Assembly (NCBI GenBank): GCA_050015935.1
Contig: JBEKAL010000005.1
Coordinates: 1 to 32,349, forward strand
DNA: 32,349 nucleotides
Reading direction: 5' to 3'
DNA from: Roseiarcus sp050015935
GTDB taxonomy: Bacteria > Pseudomonadota > Alphaproteobacteria > Rhizobiales > Beijerinckiaceae
Below the pieces are notes generated by a model, which ran no database searches, was not told the origin of the DNA, and saw nothing but the letters and a program-made list of their open reading frames with translations. Of this stretch, positions 1 through 6,343 are shown piece after piece. Both the position numbers and the translations under genes were made by a program. Every line of letters begins with the position of its first letter. Position 1 is the stretch's first letter.

Positions 1-251
1 GCACCAAGGGTTATCTGCACCAGTTGGTGTGGGAGCTCGCCGACAGCGGCGTCGCCGTGCTGCTGATCACCAGCGATCTCTCGGAAATGATCCAACTCGC
101 CGACCGCATCTACGTGATGAACAACTACCGCGTCGTCGAGGAGCTGACCAATTCACGCGAATACGATCTGATGAGCTCCTCAATCATGAATGCGATCCAG
201 ATCGATAACGACAGAGTGTCCGCCCCGAAACCGGCTGCGGCTCTCGCTTGA
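1..251 (+). CDS. Sugar-type ABC transporter ATP-binding protein, C-terminal fragment
   Basis: The frame is open from base 3 and stops at 249-251, so only about the last 82 residues are present; the gene starts left of the window. The segment ITSDLSEMIQLADRIYVM matches the end of the second nucleotide-binding half of RbsA/MglA-type sugar importers, where ISSELPE...DRIYVM is usual, and a TKGYLHQL stretch precedes it. In that family the protein couples ATP hydrolysis to uptake of a monosaccharide through a membrane permease. The last 25 or so residues (after SIMNAIQ) are Pro/Ala-rich and lie outside the conserved fold. The substrate cannot be told from this piece. No permease gene follows, so any partners must lie upstream. 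Confidence 0.75.
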   Translation, partial: TKGYLHQLVWELADSGVAVLLITSDLSEMIQLADRIYVMNNYRVVEELTNSREYDLMSSSIMNAIQIDNDRVSAPKPAAALA

Positions 252-337
252 ACAACAAGGAGGGCGGCGACATTGGCCGGTCCCGCCAAGCGGATCGGTG
301 TTGAGATACGCAAAGCTCTCTCTCGCCCAGCTCCCCA

Positions 338-535
338 GCCGCCGCCATTCGCCGTCGATCTCTTGGAAGAAACCCTTTTCCGATTGAAATGGGCTGTCAA
401 GGCGCGCCGTAGGGCGTCGAAAGACGGGCGTCTTTCGACGCCCTACGGCGCGCCGCCTCCGGCGGTCGAGACCCTTGACGGCCCATTTCAATCGGAATTT
501 TCGCCTCCGAGAGATCGACGGTGAATTGCGGCGGC
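338..535. repeat. Nested palindromic repeat, copy A (full-length)
   Basis: Three layers of inverted repeat are nested. The outer arms are 338-366 (GCCGCCGCCATTCGCC then GTCGATCTCTTGG) and 508-535 (CGAGAGATCGACGG then TGAATTGCGGCGGC). The middle arms are 378-402 (TTCCGATTGAAATGGGC...) and 472-497 (...GGCCCATTTCAATCGGAA). The core is a 26-bp perfect stem at 401-426 and 429-454. The same outer and middle arms recur at 4379-4544, and the outer arms alone at 2295-2339. No protein-coding signal is seen. The remainder of the 252-763 gap holds this repeat, a second inverted repeat at 587-730, and nothing else I can name. Confidence 0.85.
401..454. repeat. Perfect 26-bp palindrome forming the core of repeat copy A
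   Basis: Bases 401-426 (GGCGCGCCGTAGGGCGTCGA then AAGACG) are the exact reverse complement of 429-454, with only GG between them. As RNA or extruded DNA it would form a very strong hairpin. Copy B has a shorter, different core (GGCGCGCC, TTTC, GGCGCGCC at 4443-4462), but both cores are followed by the same GCCTCCGGCGGTCGAGA sequence. Confidence 0.9.
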
Positions 536-586
536 CCCCGCGGTTCGGGCCTACGATCGGCGGCGGTCGCAGCGCCGGCGCCGCCG

Positions 587-730
587 GTCGTCGCGAGCGG
601 AGCGCGGCGATCCCGAGGTCGTGGCGCCCGCTTGTTCGCGCGCCGAGGTCCGCTGCGGCTGTTGCGAGCGCCGCGAACTCTATCGGCAATCCCCTCGATC
701 TCCGGATCGCCGCGCTCCGCTCGCGACGAC
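587..730. repeat. 31-bp near-perfect inverted repeat with an 82-base spacer
   Basis: The left arm 587-617 begins GTCGTCGCGAGCGGAGCGCG and the right arm 700-730 is its reverse complement with one mismatch. It lies between repeat copy A and the end of the PDZ-protein gene at 764. It could form a long stem near the 3' end of that minus-strand gene, or be the ends of a small degenerate element. No open frame in the spacer looks like a protein. Confidence 0.75.
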
Positions 731-763
731 GGCGGAGGTCTGGTTCCATCTACAGGCGCGGCC

Positions 764-2071
764 TCATGGAATCGGCTTCAACTGCTGGCAATTCGGCACG
801 ATCGATCCGCCGTTTTCGCCAAACACGACGCCGGCGCCGTTTTGGCAATAGCGGTCGAAGCCGACCGGGGCCTGGATCCCCCGACCGCTCGCCGGGTTGA
901 AGTAGTCGCCGACGCCATTGATGATGTTGTCGACTTGCTGGCTCTGGTGCAGCGTCTCGTCGAGGCTCTGCGCCGCCGCCTGCATCTGCGCCCACTGCGC
1001 GAGGCTGCGCGCGGCGACCCAGCTCTGCGACCACTGGATCGAGCCCCAGCTTTGGCTCATGTCGGCGACCGCGGCAGCGATCTGATCGCTCGGCGCGATC
1101 GCGATCTCCTCGAGGTCGACCTGCCAGAACTGCAACGTCGGGCCGGGCGCGTAGAGATGGGTGACGATCGCCATATAGGCGGTCGAGGGCGCGCCCGAGC
1201 GTCGGCATGAGAAGATCGCGTCGGCCGCGACGCTCTGGCCGCCGCGCACCGAGAACACGGCGTCGACGCCCTGCGCGACGTCGTCGCGCATGCGGATGCG
1301 CTCAAGTCGCGGCGACTGACACTGCTCGCCGACGAAGGTCGCGCCGAAGGCTTGGATGAAATAGGGCGCCGGGAGGTAGGGTATCGACCCCGGCAGCGCC
1401 AGTCCGCCGTTGACGGGAAAATTCACCAACGGCATCAGCCGAGGGTCGTTGAGCGTCATCCACACTGTATTGTCGGGAGACGACAGCACGACCGAGGCGG
1501 TCGCGCGCGTGACCGGCGCCCTGGCGGCGAGACTCCAACCTTGCGGGATTTCGATGGTGAAGGCTTGCTGCGTCGGCTCGGTGACGCGGGTCCAGCCGCT
1601 CACGGCGATCGGCGCCGCCGGAGCGGAGGCGGGCTGCGCGGGGCCGGCGGCGGGGAGCGGCGGCGGCGCGGCGGCGGAGAATGGCGGCGCGGCGCCCGGC
1701 GCGCCCGCGGGAGCGGCGGCGAGCGTCGCGCGGATCGAGAGCTGCCGCCAACCCTGGGGCCCAAGGCGCAGCACGACGAGCGTGACGACTTCGCCGGGAT
1801 TCCTCGCCGCGACGGCCGCCGTCAATTGGTCGGCGTTCTCCATTCGCTGTCCGTCGAAGCCAATGATGATGTCGTTCGGCGCTAACCCGGCGATCATCGC
1901 CGGACTATCGGGCGCCGCGGCGACGACGACAGCGCCGCCGCCCATCGCGGCCGGCGCGTCGATCGTCTTCAGGCCGAGATAGGCGGTCGCCGAGGCCTGC
2001 TCGCCGATCGCGAGCCAGGTAAGGATGACGATCGCCAGAAGACTCGCGAGCCCTCGCATTCGACCGAACAT
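764..2071 (-). CDS. Secreted PDZ-domain protein of unknown function
   Basis: 435 residues. Residues 1-28 form a signal peptide (positively charged start, LLAIVILTWLAI core, ASA cleavage site). A single PDZ domain follows at about 30-115, with the GLAPNDIIIGFDGQ core typical of PDZ domains attached to periplasmic proteases. A Pro/Ala-rich linker covers about 118-160, then a C-terminal region of about 270 residues that I do not recognise. No trypsin-like or other protease catalytic domain precedes the PDZ, so this is probably a periplasmic binding or scaffold protein rather than a protease. Four cysteines in the C-terminal part could form disulfides, which fits export. The ATG has a GGGGGAGG ribosome site just upstream. 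It stands alone, flanked by repeat copies A and C. Confidence 0.75.
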   Translation of the reverse strand: MFGRMRGLASLLAIVILTWLAIGEQASATAYLGLKTIDAPAAMGGGAVVVAAAPDSPAMIAGLAPNDIIIGFDGQRMENADQLTAAVAARNPGEVVTLVVLRLGPQGWRQLSIRATLAAAPAGAPGAAPPFSAAAPPPLPAAGPAQPASAPAAPIAVSGWTRVTEPTQQAFTIEIPQGWSLAARAPVTRATASVVLSSPDNTVWMTLNDPRLMPLVNFPVNGGLALPGSIPYLPAPYFIQAFGATFVGEQCQSPRLERIRMRDDVAQGVDAVFSVRGGQSVAADAIFSCRRSGAPSTAYMAIVTHLYAPGPTLQFWQVDLEEIAIAPSDQIAAAVADMSQSWGSIQWSQSWVAARSLAQWAQMQAAAQSLDETLHQSQQVDNIINGVGDYFNPASGRGIQAPVGFDRYCQNGAGVVFGENGGSIVPNCQQLKPIP

Positions 2072-2377
2072 TCCAGCCTCCCCCGAACCGGACGCTGCGA
2101 AATCGACGAGACTGCCGTTTACCGATCGTTCGTGGCGGCGGCGTGGCGGACAGATCGCAAAGACGGCGCGGCCGGCGGGCGTTGCGGCGTTGCGGTGACA
2201 GTGCGCTAAACTATCGACTGGACCCTATGAATTCTCCATCGCGGTCGCTGGGCAGCGGCGAGATAAGCGAAGCGCACTCTCGCCGCACCCGCCAGCCGCC
2301 GCAATTCGCTTTTCAAGAGATCGACGGCGAATTGCGGCGACCCCGCGGTTCCAGCGTGCGCGCGTCCGCGATCGCGC
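2072..2377. other. Intergenic region between the PDZ-protein and MFS genes
   Basis: This roughly 300-base gap holds repeat copy C and its flanks, which resemble the flanks of copy A. I see no convincing gene. Open frames on both strands here lack ribosome sites and have Arg/Pro-rich composition typical of out-of-frame GC-rich DNA. Confidence 0.5.
2295..2339. repeat. Nested palindromic repeat, copy C (outer arms only)
   Basis: The left outer arm GCCGCCGCAATTCGC (2295-2309) is followed almost directly by AAGAGATCGACG and the right arm GCGAATTGCGGCG (2327-2339). The middle arms and core found in copies A and B are absent. Flanking bases match copy A on both sides: ACTCTCGCC...CCAGCCGCCGC before it and CCCCGCGGTTC after it. 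The homology therefore extends to roughly 2259-2352. It looks like an internally deleted or minimal member of the family. Confidence 0.8.
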
Positions 2378-3649
2378 TCATCGAGGGGCTCCGGCTCCAG
2401 AAGCGGCGCTCTTCGGCGCGACGGAGGATTTTCCGTCCGTGGGGCCGATTCGCCCGCGCACGATCGTCAGCCCGATCAGCGCCAGGCACGCAAACGCCGC
2501 TCCGACGAGGAACGTCGCCGTCGGGCCGTAGGCGTCCCATAGCGCGCCCGCCACGGAGCTGGCGGCGAGCAGCGCAATGCCGGCGGCGAAATTGAAGACG
2601 CCGAAGGCCGTGCCGCGAAGTTCCCTCGGCGCCTTGTCGGCGATCATCGCCGACAGAACGCCCTGCGTGAACGCCAGGCACAATCCCCACAGGACGAGGC
2701 CTATGGCGACGCCGATGAGGTTCGATGAAAGCGCCAGCGCGAAATCGGCCAGCATCAGGAATATCAGCCCCCAGGTCAGCAATTGCGCGCGGTCTCCCCG
2801 GTCGGAAAGAACGCCGGCCGGATAGGCGCCGAGCGCGAAGACGACGTTCATCGTGATGTAGACCAACGGCGCGAGCGCGACGGGCAGCCCCGCGGCCCTG
2901 GCCTTGAGGATCAGGAACGCGGCGCTGAACTGCGCGAGCGCGAAAACCGTTCCGACCGCGACGATCATCCAAGTGGCGGCGCCGAGCCGGGCGAGCGCGG
3001 CCCGCCCGAACGGGGCGGCAGGCCTGCCCGCCTTGCCGGCGCCTTCCGGCTCCTGAACGCCGAAGATCATGAACGCCATCGACAGGAAGGCCGGGACGAC
3101 GGCGATCCAGAACACGATTCTGTAGCGGTCGCCGCTGAGCCACATGAACAGGATGCCCAAGAGCGGCCCGACGAAACCGCCGACGGTGTCGAGCGCCTGG
3201 CGCAGGCCGTAGCTCGCGCCGCGCACCGCCTGCGGCGTCAGATCGGCGATCAACGCGTCGCGCGGCGCATCGCGAACGCCTTTGCCCATGCGGTCGATGA
3301 AACGCGCCGCCATGATCCAGCCGGCGTTCGGCGCCAGCGCGAACAGCGGCTTGCTGAACGCCGCGAGGCCATATCCCAGCGCGACCACAACCTTGCGATG
3401 GCCGATCCAATCGCTGAAAGCGCCGGAAAAGATCTTGGCGATATTGGCGGTCGCCTCTCCGACCCCCTCGATAACGCCGACCGTCAGGTTGGATGTCCCC
3501 ATTACGCTGACGAGATAGACGGGGAGCAGCGCGTGGATCATCTCGGAAGAGACATCCATCAGCAGCGAAACGAATCCGAGCGACCATATCGAGCGCGGGA
3601 TCCGGCGCAAAGTCGCGTAATCGAGCTTGACGTCGGCTTTCCCCGGCAT
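2378..3649 (-). CDS. Major facilitator superfamily transporter
   Basis: About 423 residues with 11-12 hydrophobic segments, the usual size of an MFS permease. The segment FIDRMGKGVRDAPRDALIAD is a hallmark of one MFS subgroup often annotated only as MFS transporter, and SDWIGHRKVVV is the loop 2-3 signature. It should move a small solute across the inner membrane by proton coupling; the substrate cannot be inferred. I place the start at the ATG ending at 3649 because GGGAAGGGG precedes it. An in-frame ATG ten codons earlier (3679) has no ribosome site. No transporter partner or regulator is adjacent. An efflux role is possible but unsupported. Confidence 0.8.
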   Translation of the reverse strand: MPGKADVKLDYATLRRIPRSIWSLGFVSLLMDVSSEMIHALLPVYLVSVMGTSNLTVGVIEGVGEATANIAKIFSGAFSDWIGHRKVVVALGYGLAAFSKPLFALAPNAGWIMAARFIDRMGKGVRDAPRDALIADLTPQAVRGASYGLRQALDTVGGFVGPLLGILFMWLSGDRYRIVFWIAVVPAFLSMAFMIFGVQEPEGAGKAGRPAAPFGRAALARLGAATWMIVAVGTVFALAQFSAAFLILKARAAGLPVALAPLVYITMNVVFALGAYPAGVLSDRGDRAQLLTWGLIFLMLADFALALSSNLIGVAIGLVLWGLCLAFTQGVLSAMIADKAPRELRGTAFGVFNFAAGIALLAASSVAGALWDAYGPTATFLVGAAFACLALIGLTIVRGRIGPTDGKSSVAPKSAASGAGAPR

Positions 3650-3758
3650 ATCGAACGCCCCTTCCCATCTTCGCCGCATGGACGCCGATCCGGCCTCGCG
3701 ACGCTTCGGATCGGCGAGCCGGCGCGAACTCGCGGATCCGACGTTGGCCCTTCGCGCG

Positions 3759-4178
3759 TCAGCGAACCCGCCGGCCGGGTTTCGCGGACTCCGGGCTCGC
3801 CGTCTTCCCTTCGATCCGCAAGCCGCGCCGAAGCGTGTGGCGCACGGCTTCGGCGATCAAATCGCCGAGCGCTTCCGCTTGGGCGTCCTCGGCGACGGAT
3901 TCCCCGCCGCCGGTCACCCGCCGCCAGGTCTCGTCCGCGACGTCGAGCGCGAAGGCCATCAGCACGTTGGCCAGGAAGCTTTCCACGGTGACGCGGCGAT
4001 GGGCCACCAGAGCCCGAACCTCATCCGACAGGCTTGGATCAAGTCGACTGAGGATGGGCGCCGCGGCGATATCGCCTGACCGAAGGCCGGCGATCAGATC
4101 GCGCAGCCGAAGCGAGGTCTGTCCTGTCGAGGACAGGCGATCGTCGATGGGGAGAAAACCAAAGCTGAACATGCTCAT
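3759..4178 (-). CDS. Conserved-looking hypothetical protein, 139 residues
   Basis: I do not recognise the family. The protein is soluble, with no signal peptide or membrane segment, and is rich in predicted helix: LRLRDLIAGLRSGD near the start, then VEALVAHRRVTVES-like and FALDVADETWRRV helices in the middle. The last 20 residues are basic and probably disordered. The start is well supported: GGGAGG lies just before ATGAGCATG. Base composition and codon use resemble the neighbours, which argues for a real gene. It is separated from the MFS gene by about 110 bases, and the two could share a transcript because both are on the minus strand. Confidence 0.6.
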   Translation of the reverse strand: MSMFSFGFLPIDDRLSSTGQTSLRLRDLIAGLRSGDIAAAPILSRLDPSLSDEVRALVAHRRVTVESFLANVLMAFALDVADETWRRVTGGGESVAEDAQAEALGDLIAEAVRHTLRRGLRIEGKTASPESAKPGRRVR

Positions 4179-4626
4179 TTTGCCTCCCGCTCGCGCGATG
4201 CCTAATAAGTCGACCTTTCCTCAGGCGGCGGCGTTCGAAACCTCGGCGCGGCCTCCGGAACGCGTCTTCGCAACAAGGCGCGCCGAGCCGCCAAGTTCGG
4301 GATTACGACGACAATGCCCTCATTGTCGACTGGACCGCAACCGCCGCGACCGGCGCCGGCCGCAGGCGCGAACCGGGGAGGCCGCCGCAATTCGTCGTCG
4401 AAATCTCAGATGCGAAAATTCCCATTGAACTGGGCTGTCAAGGGCGCGCCTTTCGGCGCGCCGCCTCCGGCGGTCGAGATCCTGGACAGCCCAGTTCAAT
4501 CGGAAAAGGGGCCGGTCAAGAAATCGACGGCGAATTGCGGCGCCCCCTACGGTTCGACCCCGCGACGGGCGCGGCGACGGCGCGATGACGGCTCGCCGTC
4601 GGCCGCGCCGGCAACGGCGCCCGCCC
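4179..4626. other. Intergenic region with repeat copy B
   Basis: No gene is recognisable in this roughly 450-base gap. It holds repeat copy B at 4379-4544. GC-rich inverted sequences at about 4560-4626 (for example GCGCCGGCAACGGCGC) lie just past the ahcY stop and may help end its transcript, but there is no T-run to support a terminator call. Confidence 0.5.
4379..4544. repeat. Nested palindromic repeat, copy B (full-length)
   Basis: The outer arms are 4379-4407 (AGGCCGCCGCAATTCGTCGT...) and 4516-4544 (...AATCGACGGCGAATTGCGGC). The middle arms are 4421-4443 (CCCATTGAACTGGGCTGTCA...) and 4481-4503 (...GGACAGCCCAGTTCAATCGG). The core is GGCGCGCC-TTTC-GGCGCGCC at 4443-4462. Where copy A has GAAATGGGC/GCCCATTTC, copy B has GAACTGGGC/GCCCAGTTC, so both arms changed together. 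That compensatory change suggests selection or gene conversion for pairing. Confidence 0.85.
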
Positions 4627-6033
4627 TCAGTAGCGATAGATTTCCAACTTGAACGGGCCGTTCTCGGGAACGCCGATATAGGCGGCCTGCTCAGGCGTGA
4701 GCTTGGTCAGTTTGACGCCGATCTTCGCCAAGTGCAGCGCGGCGACCTTTTCGTCGAGGCGCTTGGGCAGCGTGTAGACCTTTTTCTCGTATTGACCGGG
4801 CTTGGTGAAGAGTTCGATCTGCGCCAAGATCTGGTTGGTGAACGAAGCCGACATGACGAACGAGGGGTGGCCGGTGGCGTTGCCGAGATTGACCAATCGC
4901 CCTTCCGACAGCAGCAGCAGCTTCTTGCCGTCGGGAAACTCGATCTCGTCGACCTGCGGCTTGATGTTGTTCCACTTGAAGTTGCGCAGGGCGGCGACCT
5001 GAATTTCCGAATCGAAATGGCCGATGTTGCAAACGATCGCGCGGTCGCGCATCGCCCGCATGTGGTCGAGCGTGATGACGTCGACGTTGCCGGTGGCGGT
5101 GACGAAGATGTCGGCGCGCGGCGCGGCGTCCTCCATCGTCGTCACTTCGTAGCCTTCCATCGCCGCCTGCAGCGCGCAGATCGGATCGACTTCGGAAACC
5201 ATCACCCGGCAGCCGGCGTTGCGTAAGCTAGCGGCCGAACCCTTGCCGACGCCGCCGAAGCCCGCCACCATCGCCACCTTGCCCGCCATCATCACGTCGG
5301 TGCCGCGGCGAATGCCGTCGACCAGCGACTCGCGGCAGCCATAGAGATTGTCGAACTTGGACTTGGTGACGCTGTCGTTGACGTTGATCGCCGGCCACAG
5401 CAGCTTGCCCTCCTTGGCCATCACATAGAGGCGATGCACGCCGGTCGTCGTCTCCTCGGTGACGCCGCGGATCGCGGCGGCGTTGCGGGCGTACCAGCCC
5501 GGCTCGCTCTTCAGGCGGCGCTTGATCGCCGCGAACAGCACTTCCTCTTCTTCGTTGCCCGGCTTTTCCAGGAACGCCGCGTCGCCCTGCTCGGCGCGCA
5601 GCCCGAGGTGAATGAGCAGCGTCGCGTCGCCGCCGTCGTCGAGAATCATGTTGGGCGAGCCGCCGTCGCTCCATTCGAAGATGCGATGGGTGAAGTCCCA
5701 ATAGTCTTTCAGGCTCTCGCCCTTGATCGCGAACACCGGCGCGCCGCTTGCGGCAATCGCCGCGGCGGCGTGGTCCTGGGTCGAGTAGATGTTGCACGAG
5801 GCCCAGCGAACGTCGGCGCCGAGCGCCTTGAGGGTGTCGATCAGCACGGCGGTCTGGATCGTCATGTGCAGCGACCCGGCGACGCGCGCGCCTTTGAGCG
5901 GCTGCGCGGCCGCAAATTCCGCCCGCGTCGCCATCAGGCCGGGCATCTCGGTCTCGGCGATCGCGATTTCCTTTCGCCCGTAGGCGGCAAGGCCGAGATC
6001 GGCGACGGCGTAATCGGGGGAGGGCGCGCTCAT
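4627..6033 (-). CDS. ahcY: S-adenosyl-L-homocysteine hydrolase
   Basis: 468 residues, the bacterial length including the extra segment at about 145-190. The enzyme reversibly splits S-adenosylhomocysteine into adenosine and homocysteine in the cytosol, removing the product that inhibits methyltransferases. Substrate-site motifs are present: SLHMTIQTAVLI (His56), VTEETTTGVHRLY (Glu194 region), and NVNDSVTKSKFDNLYGCRE with Lys224 and Asp228. NAD is bound by GFGGVGKG at 258-265; the family norm is GYGDVGKG, so the usual Asp is Gly here. The C-terminus ends in KLEIYRY, with the conserved final YRY. Leu269 uses TTA, rare in DNA this GC-rich. The gene is divergent from rpoN, and a dyad at 6098-6117 sits in its leader. 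Confidence 0.96.
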   Translation of the reverse strand: MSAPSPDYAVADLGLAAYGRKEIAIAETEMPGLMATRAEFAAAQPLKGARVAGSLHMTIQTAVLIDTLKALGADVRWASCNIYSTQDHAAAAIAASGAPVFAIKGESLKDYWDFTHRIFEWSDGGSPNMILDDGGDATLLIHLGLRAEQGDAAFLEKPGNEEEEVLFAAIKRRLKSEPGWYARNAAAIRGVTEETTTGVHRLYVMAKEGKLLWPAINVNDSVTKSKFDNLYGCRESLVDGIRRGTDVMMAGKVAMVAGFGGVGKGSAASLRNAGCRVMVSEVDPICALQAAMEGYEVTTMEDAAPRADIFVTATGNVDVITLDHMRAMRDRAIVCNIGHFDSEIQVAALRNFKWNNIKPQVDEIEFPDGKKLLLLSEGRLVNLGNATGHPSFVMSASFTNQILAQIELFTKPGQYEKKVYTLPKRLDEKVAALHLAKIGVKLTKLTPEQAAYIGVPENGPFKLEIYRY

Positions 6034-6343
6034 GGAAAAAGCCTCGGCGGTTGAGTTGGGCGAGCCTTATCAAATCCGCCGGGATGCCGCAATAAAGATA
6101 TAAGCAAGTCTTTATATTGTGGCTCGATATGGCGAAGAATCGGCCGCGCCCCGTTGCGCTCATGGAGCCAAGCCATGGTCAATCTGGGGAAAGCGGCCTC
6201 TTGCCGGCGTTAACGCTAACCATCGCCGACGACGATGACGACCTGACGGCGCTGTCCTTTCGTCGCCTCTGCGTGCTATAAGCAAAAAACGAGCCGCGAA
6301 TTTGCGCGGCGCTTCGACGCGTAGCGTGAGCTGGTGGTTGGGG
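6034..6343. other. Divergent intergenic region between ahcY and rpoN
   Basis: Both genes must be read outward from this 310-base gap. The ahcY side (6090-6120) is strikingly A/T-rich and contains the dyad described separately. The rpoN side contains GCTATAAGC near 6277, a possible -10-like element without a convincing -35. No open frame here looks coding. Confidence 0.45.
6098..6117 (-). promoter_or_regulatory. A/T-rich dyad upstream of ahcY, candidate operator
   Basis: On the minus strand the sequence reads ATATAAAGACTTGCTTATAT, with perfect 6-base outer arms ATATAA/TTATAT and a partly symmetric centre. It lies about 65 bases before the ahcY start in otherwise GC-rich DNA. Palindromes of this type have been described upstream of SAM-cycle genes in Proteobacteria that are controlled by ArsR-family SahR regulators. 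I cannot confirm the consensus match here, and no ArsR gene is in the window. Confidence 0.4.

Noticed and set aside
401..454. Repeat copy A core as a CRISPR or attachment site
   Set aside because: There is only one unit at this locus, with no regular spacers, cas gene or integrase nearby.
180..749. 189-residue minus-strand frame over repeat copy A and the 587-730 inverted repeat
   Set aside because: It translates the palindromes themselves, is Arg-rich throughout, and has no ribosome site or family similarity.
2313..3668. 451-residue minus-strand frame overlapping the MFS gene
   Set aside because: It is an Arg-rich shadow in another frame of the MFS gene; the MFS frame has membrane helices and family motifs.
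6205..6225. GTTAACGCTAACCAT as a possible CtrA site between ahcY and rpoN
   Set aside because: CtrA boxes need TTAA-N7-TTAA; the spacing here is wrong.
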